Shown one piece after another: positions 1 to 9,169 of a DNA stretch of 22,552 nucleotides; position 1 is the stretch's first letter; every line of letters starts with the position of its first letter. Source of the stretch: Phallusia fumigata (taxonomy: Eukaryota; Chordata; Ascidiacea; Phlebobranchia; Ascidiidae); contig QXVZ01032243.1 of NCBI GenBank assembly GCA_008931825.1, forward strand, positions 1-22,552, given 5' to 3'. Both the position numbers and the translations under genes were made by a program. Under the pieces are notes generated by a model that saw nothing but the letters and a program-made list of their open reading frames with translations, had not been told where the DNA came from and made no database searches.

Positions 1-1187
1 AAAAAGGGGGATGATCCAGTTTGTGAGGGAATCGGATGTACTGGTTTGTGCTTGGCATGACACAAGGCGGCTAACTGTGTTGTCCAATGTACATGGATCT
101 GGGGTGACCGAAAAAGAAATCCGCTCAAAGTCATCGCCAACTGGTTACCGTACAGTTTTGAAGCCTAATTGTGTTGTTGAGCACAAGTTTATGGGTGGGG
201 TCCAGATATATATTTTTCCACATCGTTCCATGAAATGGTACACGAGGTTGTTCGACAACATTTGGAGCATGTCTCTAATCAACGCTCATGTTATTTATTG
301 TAGCTGCCCTGGACCCATCTCCTCAAACAAAAATTAAAAAAAATTTATTCAAAACTGTGCTGCTGACATGCTGTCAGCATTTACTTTTGGTGGAAAACAC
401 CCAGCGAGACAATCTGGAGAAAGGTTAGACACCAGATTACTTCCATAAACTGGGAAAGGTGGAGGGTAATTCTCGTCCAAACTGTGAGGTTTGCAGTTCC
501 GATCCTCGCAAAGTGCCAGGAGGGCAGAGGCAAACTTCCTACAAATGCTTGCGATGCAATGTACCACTGTGTGCTGTACCTTGTTTTAGCCGATATCATA
601 AGCTTAGGGATTATAAAAAGCCACTTGGGTATGTAGGATTTATGTGCAATTACCACTGTGTTTTTGTGTTTATTTTTTCATATACTTCACTGTATCTTTC
701 ATTTCTTTCTAAACTGTCGTTTTTGTCACTGTGTGAGCCATGTAGTGTTTTTTTATATCAGGAAAACAGATCACTGAAAGGATATATTCTCATTAATTTG
801 CAATTTTGTTTTTTACCATTTTTAGTTTTGTTTGCTTATATTTGTGTGACGATTGGTAACTTTTGGTTTGGATTAAAAAATTGAAAATGGGTTTTGTGAC
901 GTCATTGAGGTAGATGCCACAAAAATTTGTAGACAAAGACCTGCTAAACAACCTAGTATGAAGACTTTTGGTAAAATTCATGAAAAAGTTCTTTTTTTTT
1001 GTAGATTCTGAAGTATGACGTGACGTCATAACAAATTTTTTTGGCATAAGTGGTAGAAAAATTCAAGCTGAACAACTTTGCTGTAGAAACTTATTAGCTA
1101 TTTCCTACCGATATTACAGGAAAAGTAAAAAAGCAGTAACCTGTCAAAACGCTGGATTTTGCAAAAAATAATTCAGCAGTTAGAGGG
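1..1187 (+). mobile_element. 3' portion of a decayed piggyBac-type DNA transposon
   Basis: The left end is cut by the window edge. The element holds the C-terminal half of a piggyBac transposase (to about 635) and then about 550 bp of AT-rich non-coding 3' sequence. It ends in AGAGGG at 1182-1187, immediately followed by TTAA. PiggyBac elements insert at TTAA, duplicate it, and end in runs of C/G, so this border fits the family. The non-coding tail contains two related stretches, each with a TGACGTCA-type palindrome (about 897-906 and 1020-1029) followed by a CAAAAATTTGT/AACAAATTTTT segment. The 5' half and the matching left terminus lie outside the window, so the target-site duplication cannot be confirmed. 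Confidence 0.75.
2..635 (+). pseudogene. piggyBac transposase, C-terminal part, frameshifted
   Basis: A first frame (11-337) reads through the end of the RNase-H-like DDE domain. It has the family block W-x-D-x-R-x-x-x-x-LS (AWHDTRRLTVLSNVHGSG), then a KP-x-x-V-x-x-x-x-x-MGGV block, and KWYTRLFDNIWSMSLINAHVIY. After a frame change at about 305 the ORF degenerates through at least one stop (TAG at 424-426). It recovers at about 462 in the C-terminal cysteine-rich domain: CEVCSS, then KVPGGQRQTSYKCLRC, then VPLCAVPCFSRYH, the zinc-binding tail of PGBD4-like proteins. The conserved GVD-x-x-DQ stretch, which carries the third catalytic Asp in this family, is missing: GGV is followed directly by QIYIFPHRSMKW. 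With a lost catalytic residue and several frameshifts, this copy cannot make active transposase. Confidence 0.8.
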
Positions 1188-1191
1188 TTAA
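1188..1191. repeat. TTAA target site bordering the piggyBac 3' end
   Basis: TTAA directly abuts the GGG terminus of the element. This is the expected position of the piggyBac target-site duplication; the partner copy is outside the window. Confidence 0.65.
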
Positions 1192-1460
1192 TCACTTACA
1201 ATGTATTTGAACTGATATCATTAAACAACCATTGATTTATTTCTCTTCTGGTTGAAGAAGTGAGATTGGCTATATTTTCCTTACAGCCTCAATGCCTAGC
1301 ATAACGGGTACTGGAACCTTTGGCAAATGATAATCAGCTATTCAGCTTTTATTGTTTCGAACTCTCATGGATATTAAAGACATAGGTTAAGTTAAAAACA
1401 GAACATCACACTTCATCGCACACTGTGTTTGAACAACAAACCTACCCAATAAATACTTAC
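1192..1460. other. intergenic sequence, nothing recognised
   Basis: AT-rich sequence between the piggyBac end and a possible minus-strand exon. I see no convincing ORF, repeat or RNA gene. Confidence 0.5.
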
Positions 1461-1577
1461 ATCTTGTAAGAGGGCGAACGGTAGGTATGTCCGGTGTTGG
1501 CTGAACTTGATTCACATTCGTCTTCTGCAATTGGAGAATCTTCATCCGAAGCAAGCGGCAAGGTGGACTCAATGTAC
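1461..1577 (-). CDS. possible short acidic internal exon (unrecognised)
   Basis: On the minus strand a 117-bp open segment lies between an acceptor (ATGTAG) and a good donor (GAT|GTAAGT). In the frame needing one base from the preceding exon it reads YIESTLPLASDEDSPIAEDE and then a Ser-rich stretch, a composition typical of disordered linkers. It lies 3' of the PB1-like ORF on the same strand. Acidic Ser-rich segments often follow the PB1-like domain in transposon-derived animal proteins (recollection, not checked). The phase does not join simply to the best donor in the PB1-like ORF, which would instead use another frame (SPPCRLLRMKILQLQ). It may be a chance ORF; transcript data would decide. 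Confidence 0.22.
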
Positions 1578-1782
1578 CTACATTTAAATTATAATTGACA
1601 CATACAGTTATACATTTACACTCATCATTTTCAGATAGGAATTAAAAAGTTGCACTAACGTGCAAGTTTAAAAAGGTCTAAAATACACAACATACGCTTG
1701 GTTGAAGAATGTGAAGTTCCACTAAGAGTTCAACTGTAGCGAGATTCATCTAAAATGCAAATATAAGGTGCATGAAGCGCAA

Positions 1783-2073
1783 CTACTCCCAAACAAATGC
1801 CTTTGCTTTTTGGCTACCTGTGAGTTTGATGGTCAACTTCGTTTTGTTTGGTAGATTATCCAGATCTCCCACATCAATCCATTCATCAAAGTCATTGTTC
1901 CACTGATACAATTTCATTGGTTTATCTATGTTAAATTCTGCAGCAATTTTTTCATAAAGGTCGCACTTTTCACAGTGCACAACTTTTTTGGAATCATTAA
2001 AACTTACTAGATAAATGCAACTCATTTTTTCTATGTCCATACAACCTGTCAATAAGCATTTAAATTCAAACAC
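1783..2073 (-). CDS. PB1/ubiquitin-like-fold ORF downstream of the transposase
   Basis: The ORF reads SCIYLVSFNDSKKVVHCEKC, then a helix-like LYEKIAAEFNI, a YQWNNDFDEWIDVGDLDNLP stretch and a closing KTKLTIKLTG strand. This beta-beta-alpha-beta pattern with an acidic loop is what PB1-like and CIDE-N-like domains look like; the assignment is structural intuition, not homology. The track begins with a GTG at 2073, so no start codon is convincing. A splice acceptor (TTATTGACAG) lies at 2046-2055, so the segment may really start at 2045 as an exon. A GTAAGG donor at 2107-2112 in the transposase ORF would give a 67-bp intron and an in-frame join (NCCMDIE). Alternatively it begins a separate protein. 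It ends at TAG 1783-1785. Confidence 0.45.
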   Translation of the reverse strand: MFEFKCLLTGCMDIEKMSCIYLVSFNDSKKVVHCEKCDLYEKIAAEFNIDKPMKLYQWNNDFDEWIDVGDLDNLPNKTKLTIKLTGSQKAKAFVWE

Positions 2074-4089
2074 AAATTTTATAGTGAAGTCTTATCATAT
2101 TGCTGCCCTTACAATTATACATTTCGTGAGGGAGGTGACATATTTCTGACCCTGGCTTAAAAAACAGAAGCGCTTCAGTAATGTCTACAACATAACTATG
2201 AAAATGTGAATCAAAATGTAATGGTCTCAGCAAAATACCACAAAGAAGGGTTTTAGATCCTGAAACAACAATGTACAATATTCGTACAAACATTGGCTTT
2301 TCATTAAAAGAATCTAGGACAAAAATGTTATTGACAGCATATGTCACACCATTTTCAACAAGTCGTTTGACAATGACAAGATTTGCATCAGCAGGGATGC
2401 CCATGTCACACTGCAAATACTCAGCAAGTTCAAAAGGCAATTGATCCATTGTTGTTGGATTGCCTTCGAAGCTGCTTAAATCATCACCTAAACAAGTTTC
2501 ATTACATTGTTCATAACACTTTAAAGCCTGAATACGTTTTGTGACAGTTAGACAAATATTCTTAAAATTCTGGCAATTATGAGCTATTGCCTTCATTTTC
2601 CTGTGGAATGATTCAAAACGCATGCACCACAGGTGCCTCAATGGCCCATACATCCGTATAAGTCGAGGGTAATGCAAGAGAAAATGAAGCTTTGGTTTCA
2701 CCAAATCAGGAGCAAACTTGACAAACTTTGAATAAAAGTCTTCAATTAATATCTTTAGTCTGTCAGTAGAATCAGCATGAAGTGATGGCGCCATAATAAT
2801 GTCCATTATATCTGACATCAGAATATACAAATTCCAAGCTTCATTGCATGTAGGTACAATATCTCCAATAAGAAATGGTAAAACTCTAAATAAACAGAAA
2901 GTTTCGCTGGCTGAAAGTGAAATTTTACCAGAAGACAAAACAACATTTCCTGGAAGAGGCCGTGGCTTATTTCTTTGGTCAGTTTTTCCAAACTTGAACT
3001 TTTTCAATCTTTCANAACTCTAAATAAACAGAAAGTTTCGCTGGCTGAAAGTGAAATTTTACCAGAAGACAAAACAACATTTCCTGGAAGAGGCCGTGGC
3101 TTATTTCTTTGGTCAGTTTTTCCAAACTTGAACTTTTTCAATCTTTCATTTATCAAGACAAAAGAACAGATTGCCTTAATGTGCAAATGTCTAAATAAGT
3201 ACTGGAGAAATTTTGGAACAACTCCTTCCAAGCAATCATGCATGAGGTCAGGTGGAAAAGCTGTCACAGTTGAAAAGCCTGTTAAAACATTAAATGCACA
3301 GCCTCTTGCAACCCCATATGTAGCTGTAAGTGTTTCATCTTTATTGACTGCTTCAACATGCATACTATGAACAGCAGGGGTTCGCAATACAAACTCTGCT
3401 TCTCTACACTTGTCTTTTATCTCACTATAGACACACATACAAAATCGGCATATACGGCCACTGCTGAAGCACCTTCGTAAGCCACCAAGCTGGTGTGCGC
3501 CAAGGTTGTCAGCTGAGATGGTAGCAATTGATCCAAAGATGCGAGTATCAATGGCTGTCATCCCAGTGTGTTTTTTAACAACAATACCTTCTGTTTGGAA
3601 TGTTTGAATGTCCTTCACAAGTGGTGCTAATATTTCATTTAAACCATGTGCTTTTATAGTTTCTGCCTTTACCACCAAAGCAACAAATATATTTTTCAAA
3701 TTTGAACAATGCTTTGAACCAATGTTTCCAACAAAAAAATAAAAGCATGCCAGCTTGTTTTTCGATTTTGAAGAACCCAGTGGATTACATACTTCCAACT
3801 CATCAAAATATAGATGAAGTCTAATAAATGACTTATTTCCTTGAAAATATTTACCCCCGGTAATGTCTGAGATCCCCGTTTTCTCTGTGACATTGTTTTC
3901 TGCAATAGCTGTCCAAACATCATAATGAGAAAAAAACTGCCTTAGTGTGTCCAGTATCGGCACATATTGAAACGAAGAGTAACCACCCAAGTGAATTGTT
4001 TTGGGCTGTACCATCCCAAGGTCATGACAATGACTCACAAATGCCTCTTGACATTGCAGATCACATGGAAATAAAATGAAAGTACTCAT
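2066..4089 (-). CDS. transposase body, CACTA/EnSpm-like (tnp2-related), interrupted by an assembly duplication
   Basis: This is the core of a cut-and-paste transposase. Counting from the ATG at 4089, the family blocks are PKTIHLGG and FQYVPIL (29-46), YFDELEVCNPLG (94-105, acidic pair D96/E97), a hydrophobic block ending in ILAPLVKD (153-160), SADNLGAHQLGG (192-203, D194), a CRFCMCVYSEIKDKC cysteine cluster (214-228) and PDLMHDCLEGV (280-290). After the break come RMYGPLRHLWCMRFESFHRK and a closing PHEMYNCKGSNMIRLHYKICV-like end. Acidic residues in the first blocks are likely catalytic (inference). A single N at 3015 and an exact 133-bp repeat split the frame. Removing 134 bases leaves 1890 nt, a clean 629-codon ORF, so the gene itself appears intact here. 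The zinc-finger N-terminus probably lies at 5961-6417. The superfamily name is tentative; a KDZ/Zisupton-like relative is the alternative. Confidence 0.7.
2882..3148. repeat. exact 133-bp direct duplication around N (contig-end artefact)
   Basis: Bases 2882-3014 and 3016-3148 are identical by eye over 133 bp and are separated only by an N. Both copies encode the same piece of the transposase, and the reading frame is restored when one copy plus the N is dropped. This is the signature of two overlapping contig ends joined without merging. Confidence 0.9.
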
Positions 4090-4942
4090 TGTCGTCTATG
4101 CATTATCACAGCGAAACTGACAGTTAAAAACAATTGCAAATGGCTGCAGATTTTGTGGAGCTTATGTACACGCGCACAGGGAAATATTTAAATTTGATGC
4201 CGGAAGCTTTGTTACTGTCACCTCACGTGTTTACGCAAATTCAAATTTAATGTGGAGATTGATTAAGAAAACGTGCCAGCGTTTGGTTTAACGTCATTAT
4301 GCACATGAGTCAGCTAAGCGGAACACGGAAAGCTGTGCGTTTTGCTGACTTTGCAAAACTGACAACTGAAAACCATGGACTTATCTGGCTAACAAGAACA
4401 GAAAATGTTCTGACAATAGTAGGAATTGTGATACAGACAACATTCCACGTATGAGCCGGGTTTCTAACCAATTTCGCGTATGACCTACTCTATACGTTCA
4501 AAACGGGTTTCCAAACAAGCTTCATACAACCAACCATAAAACAACAGGCAACTAAGCAAAAAAAAGCATAGGCAGTTGCTATCGCAGAGAAAGCAAAGCG
4601 TAAAAGTAAAATCAAGTTTTGGTTTTCACTTGAGTTCATGAGGAAGGTACTTTCCCGTAACCGCAACACTCTCGTTCCATAAACTTTCGCCGAAAACGTC
4701 ATCCTTGGCCAATTCCCACAATTCCTCACGGGCACAGTCTTTGAAATAAATACTCCCCGCTCATCCGGGTAACTTCGTCGTCCAATGAACAGTAGAGAAT
4801 AGTTTGGGCAGCATATATCGGTTACTCTGTGTTTTAAGTAATTTTCAAATTAGAAATTGTCATCACAATGTAAATAGTTTGTTTCTTTCTCTTGTAATGC
4901 TTGGACAAGACCTTCTACATTGAAAAGCATCCATCGGACTTT
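4090..4942. other. sequence 5' of the transposase body, no gene recognised
   Basis: Contains short ORFs on both strands, such as an 81-codon minus-strand one at 4490-4735, with no family resemblance and no start context. If the zinc-finger segment at 5961-6417 belongs to the same transposon, this stretch is its intron, a later insertion or misplaced sequence across the N at 5960. Confidence 0.45.
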
Positions 4943-5010
4943 GTATCCGAGAGGTTAGAGCGACCGCCTTATGCTCGCAAGGTTGTGATTTTAATCTCCG
5001 TCGCTTGTAG
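4943..5010 (+). mobile_element. tRNA-derived SINE-like head with pol III A/B-box remnants
   Basis: GTATCCGAGAGGTTAGAGCG resembles a tRNA D-arm/A box. About 30 bases later GGTTGTGATTTTAATCTC resembles a T-arm/B box (ancestral GTTCGAATC with CpG decay). The middle does not fold into a normal 5-bp anticodon stem with a 7-base loop, so it is not a functional tRNA gene. The body probably continues rightward into about 5010-5300, but I cannot place its end. Confidence 0.45.
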
Positions 5011-5960
5011 TTGGCTGCGCAAGAAACTTAAGCAGGGTTGTTCTAATTAAGCATAACTCCAGAAACCACGCTACAGGGTGTTACAAGATCTGGATCATAA
5101 CAATATTAACTTGTTTTTATAAATGCAACCACAGCTTTCATCCAATGATTTAGTAAACGAAGTACATTCCACATTGGTACAAGGTTCAGGACAATAAAAA
5201 TGTTGGAAATTACTGGTTTAGAAGAATTAAGCATTCCATGTTAGCACCAGCATAACTGGATGTACAGAGTAGGTGGTCATATTGGATTCTTCCAGTCTCG
5301 ACGCTGTTTTGCAAAGGTAAAGCTGCAGCGCCTTCAACTATGACATTTGCAACCAACTTTTTCGTTTTGTTGAGTTAGCGCTACAGATTACAACCCGCTG
5401 AAAAACTACAAGGAATGTGTTGTCTGGCAACGCTTCGTGTCTCGCATGTCTTGTTGTCGGCAAATGTCTGTCGAATTCCTGGAACAACTTCCTTTCTTAA
5501 ACACAATGGTGACTTTAAATTTGTGCAATTCGTGTTTCAGACAAAGATTTGTGTTTCAATCTGAGTTGCGTGTTTTTAGTCTGTGTCTAAAAGGAAAAAA
5601 GCGACTGATTTCAAGGAAAAAGACGTTTATTTTGCAGATCGCCTAACCTGTTCTTTGTTAACCTTTGAAGTAGTCTATTGCAAAACAACAAGCATCATTG
5701 CAAAGGTAGGAAGCAACACTTAAACTTCTTTTAACCTGATTTGCATGTCCCCCCATGGGGAAGTACCCCTCATCGTTTGGTGCGGATGCACGTTGCGTGA
5801 CGTCACATATCACGTCTGTCACGTTTCAAGTGGGTTGTTTAGGTGAAAGGCGTTGATCGCGAGCTTAGTGCAGTCGACCATAGCGCTTGTTGCTACACGA
5901 CTTCTTATGCTTAAAGCAGAATTCCTAACGAGCTTCGTACAGTCAACCATTGCGCTTGTN
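5011..5960. other. gene-less stretch up to the N at 5960
   Basis: No convincing coding frame. It contains a short CCCC-CATG-GGG hairpin near 5750, TGACGTCA/CACGTC motifs at about 5799-5823, and a diverged 30-bp direct repeat (5861-5890 and 5930-5959, 26 of 30 bases identical by eye). The second copy of that repeat ends exactly at the N. The left part may include the body of the SINE-like element. Confidence 0.4.
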
Positions 5961-6417
5961 CCAGAGAAGACAGAATGTCAGCCTGAATAGAAGTAAATAA
6001 TCCTAATGTGTCATCCATTATGCTTAAATATGTTGCATGTGACAAGACATATTTCTCTTTCAACTTTAAACAATGTTTGACTAAAGTATGCTCGTAACTG
6101 GGCACAGAATGAACATTTTCAGGAATTTCAATGTCGGTGACATTAGGAGAGACATCCATTTCTTCTTCCAGATTTTCATTTTCAAAATCACAGTCACTGC
6201 GCCTGCAACAACTTTGTGCATACCATACAGATAATGCATCTGAGTGATCCCTTTGCAAATGTTTTTCATAACTACGAATACTAGAATAAGTGTGGTGACA
6301 AGGTTCCAACTTACAGGTATATGCATGATAGGTCACATGTTCATATCTTAGGTGATGCAGCAACAGTCTTTTTTTAGCCTTAACTGGGCAGTCAGGCAAA
6401 GGACAAGGAATATCCAT
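5961..6417 (-). CDS. N-terminal C2H2 zinc-finger segment of the transposase, cut by an N
   Basis: It starts at ATG 6415-6417. Residues 1-25 form a first C2H2 finger (CPLPDC ... LLLHHLRYEH). Residues 33-57 form a second (TCKLEPC ... YEKHLQRDH). An acidic linker follows (FENENLEEEMDVS), then a helical block LKLKEKYVLSHATYLSIMDD and LFTSIQADILSSL, where the N interrupts it. Zinc fingers followed by a helical LKLKEKY...LS block are, from memory, the usual N-terminus of transposases with the body found at 2066-4089, which lies on the same strand downstream. I therefore treat both as pieces of one gene. The residues past the N (downstream of 5960) show no family match, so the middle section is missing or misplaced. 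Fingers probably bind the transposon ends (inference). Confidence 0.6.
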
Positions 6418-7150
6418 AAGGAGATTTTACTGAAGGGACAGTGCTAAACAGGCCCTAAAATTGGACTTCCAAAGTTAATACAAACTCAAATGTAGCTTTA
6501 TATTTAAAACACAAAACAAACAAAACTGCACACGATTACAATGCTATTATGTTGAATTCAGCCATGTTAAAGCTCAAACTATGCCTGAAAATATACCTGT
6601 CCTTCAAGTTCATGCTCACTGTCTGAAACTTTTTTAGCCCAGCACCTACCTTCAAAGTTCAAACAACTAACATTCAAGATTTGGAACTGTCACAGCAACA
6701 TCCTTCTTTATCTTTGAATGCATAATAAAGCATTTTGTGACCTCATAATGCTCCAAAAAACTTCCAATGTCTGAGTGGATACTATCAGCCAATCCAACTT
6801 CGTAACGTTGAAAGTTTGAATTTGCGCGCTCCAAGAAAGGAAAAAATGTGAAAGCGAAGGCACGTCTGGAGTCTGTCACGATAAGCGACGGGAGGCGAAT
6901 TTTATTGGCGGCAAACTGACAATTGCGCGCCGCCGCATTTTGCGTAATTAACTTTGCATCTAAATTTGGAAATGGAAATAGCCAAAAAATGCATTTTTAG
7001 CGTTATGTAATGCCGCAGAAACAAGAATAATGTATCGCATCATAAACAAATGGATTTTATAATTCGGAACAACAAATATAAATGCTATTCGTTTGTAGTA
7101 GCGTAGATAATAAATCAAAACCGGTCCCCAGAGGATTTCATTCCCCAGAG
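6418..7150. other. 5' flank of the zinc-finger segment, possible minus-strand promoter
   Basis: A minus-strand open frame at 6667-6879 (around EHYEVTKCFIMHSKIKKD) lacks an ATG and matches nothing I know. Just 5' of it (6880-6945) is a GC-rich patch with GCGCGCCGCCGC and an ATTGG (CCAAT-box on the minus strand). A donor-like GAAG|GTAGGT near 6645 and an acceptor-like CCCTTCAG near 6430 would make a non-coding first exon joined to the zinc-finger exon. This is a plausible arrangement only. Confidence 0.3.
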
Positions 7151-7152
7151 AA

Positions 7153-7345
7153 CATTTCCATCCTTGAAGATGTTTTTGACCACCCAGCAGTCATGCAACA
7201 TAGAATGATGGAAACAACCATCATATTTCAAAAATGTCTTACTCTTGAGCATGGTAATTTCCACCCTCAAAGATGGATTTTCTGCCATGCAGCACTAAAA
7301 TGATGGAAAAATCCATCTTTTTAAAAATTTCCATCCCTTGGGTGT
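7153..7345. repeat. short tandem units built of TTTCCATC/GATGGAAA inverted motifs
   Basis: Units beginning ATTTCCATCC or AATTTCCACCC start near 7153, 7255 and 7326. The first two share an internal segment CATGCA...GATGGAAA...CCATC (about 7192-7223 and 7286-7318). Each unit contains GATGGAAA facing CCATC, so it can form small hairpins. No target-site duplication or terminal inverted repeat was found. Confidence 0.45.
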
Positions 7346-7449
7346 CGAAATACCAACCCAAAAACGACCCCTGATTTACAGTGCAGATGTGTCTGGAAGA
7401 CAGCATGTTGTAAAGTTATGTCATTAGGCATGATTGGGATTAAATAAGT

Positions 7450-7880
7450 TGAGAAGTTTAAATTTAAACTCGTTTGCTAAGATGCCAAGTACCTTGGGTC
7501 GAGAACCACCAACTAAGGCATATATGTTTTTGTGAGTTGTATTTTTGATGCACATACTGCTTTTGTACTAGCACACCTTTGTTGCCACTGTTTATGACAA
7601 GTCGTGTTGTCTCGTCTCAGCTGACGGACTCGATTTCACGCTTTTCGTTGGTTCGGACAAAAGTTAAGTGTATAGATTGCGCCACAAAGAGAACAATGCG
7701 AGGCAGATTAAACAACATCGCCTTGGGAATAGTTCGTTGGTCTACCTACACCGTGGAAGATACGTGTGCATTTTGTGCGAGACCAGATTACTTTCAAATT
7801 ACTGACTGAAGGCATGACAAACTTTTGAAACATTATATCTCCGAAAACGTTTCGAATAAATCGGACCGAGGGTTTCGTGC
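7450..7880 (+). repeat. dispersed repeat family, copy A
   Basis: Shares ordered blocks with three other copies: GGTCGAGAACCACCAACTAAGG-type start, CCTTTGTTG...TTTATGACAAGTCGTG, CGATTTCACG (7631-7640), ACAATGCGAGGCAGATTAAA, GGTCTACCTACACCGTGGAA, and GACCAGATTACTTTCA. Many small indels break any common reading frame, so the 76-codon ORF here is not conserved. Orientation is the same in all copies. Confidence 0.6.
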
Positions 7881-8599
7881 CTATTTTCAAGGCCTATGAG
7901 AGGGGGGTCAAGCAGGTATACTGTCCCAGCGCCCGAGATCTATAGATATGCCCATTACCGAAGGATCGTTAAACAGACTTGTTCAAATTTGTGTTAGAAA
8001 TGGGTTTGTAACGCGTAAAAGATTTTCTTTGAGGCACAGTCTAGGACGTCGTGTTTAGGCTTATTTTAAATCTTGTGTTTTAGAGAACATTCTGTGAAAG
8101 TTTGATGGAGTACAAATGAAGCCATGATGTTCATATCGATGAATATTAATTTGAAATATGCGTATTATTAAAAAAAATATTTTTTCAAAAAAAGTTTGTG
8201 CGCTGGAATGTCTGAATAACCTAAAATATTATGTCAAAATTTCAAAACCGTATCGTTTTTAGTTTTCGCGCAATCGCAATGTGCGCCAGTTTCACTCTGG
8301 TGTTTATTTTTTGCTAGTTGTAGTTTACCTAAAGTGCATGTGTTTTGGAGGACACAAGACTTTCAGGGTGTCAATTACCATTATGAATTGAGGAGGATAA
8401 GTGTGTATGTTATCATGTAACTCAATAGTTTGACTCAAGTGTAGAAACTGCCATATACTTACAGTTTAAACTGCTGGTGGTGCAAGATACAATTTGTTAA
8501 AGTGAGGGTAGGGCCAATTAGTAAGCACCGCTTAAAAGTGAACATGTTATGTCACTAGCGATGGATTTAAAACAAATTCAGTGGGAGTTAAACAGAGAT
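7881..8599. other. AT-rich spacer between repeat copies
   Basis: No coding frame, RNA gene or repeat boundary recognised. It includes a homopolymer-rich patch at about 8168-8195. Confidence 0.45.
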
Positions 8600-8940
8600 T
8601 TTTAGAAGTAACCACCTAAATTAAAAAAACTTTTGCCAGTAAGCTAAAGTATTCATTGTCATGTAAGTTTTGTTTCGCCTAATACATACCAGGATTCGAT
8701 TTCACGCTTTCAGTTCAAACAAAGCTTGATGTGGAGATTGCAACACAAGTATAAACAACGATGCGAGGCAGGTTAAACAACTTCGTTGGTGGAATAGCTT
8801 GTAGGTCTACTTCTACCATGGAAGTTACGTACGTGTTTTTGGAAGGCCAAATGCCTGTAAAAACATTGAGAAAGGGCGTGACTAACTTGTTTTCATGAAC
8901 GCTTCGGGTATTTTGTACGCAGGCTATTGCAAGTAGTGAA
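8600..8940 (+). repeat. dispersed repeat family, copy B
   Basis: Carries the CGATTTCACG block (8697-8706), then ACGATGCGAGGCAGGTTAAA, GTAGGTCTACTTCTACCATGG and a GAACGCTTCGGGTA segment also seen in diverged form in copies A and C. It lacks the TTTATGACAAGTCGTG block. Confidence 0.6.
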
Positions 8941-9169
8941 AGTTGATTCCGTAAATATTGTGTGTGGTTTTTAAGATCTTGATGTCTGTTGATTGCAACT
9001 AAAAAACTGCAAGCTAAAATAAATTAAAGGCTAGCAAGCGTTTTTGGTGTTAAAAAACACACAATCGTGTAATTAAACTGTACAAACTGCAAAATACTGG
9101 AGAAGGATAGGAACTGTTAATTTGAAACAAAAAGGGGGACCGATTGTTGGTCCTCAGGACGTGGAAGTG

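Noticed and set aside
4490..4735. 81-codon minus-strand frame with a hydrophobic stretch
   Set aside because: No start context, no homology I recognise, and no splice link to the transposase.
4943..5010. Functional tRNA gene
   Set aside because: The A and B boxes are recognisable but the anticodon arm does not fold and the acceptor stem is not paired.
6667..6879. 70-codon minus-strand frame upstream of the zinc-finger segment as a coding exon
   Set aside because: It lacks an ATG and its natural donor lies past the stop. I mention it only as possible untranslated first exon.
7579..7809. 76-codon frame in repeat copy A as a small gene
   Set aside because: The same region in copies B, C and D is shifted by indels, so the frame is not conserved.
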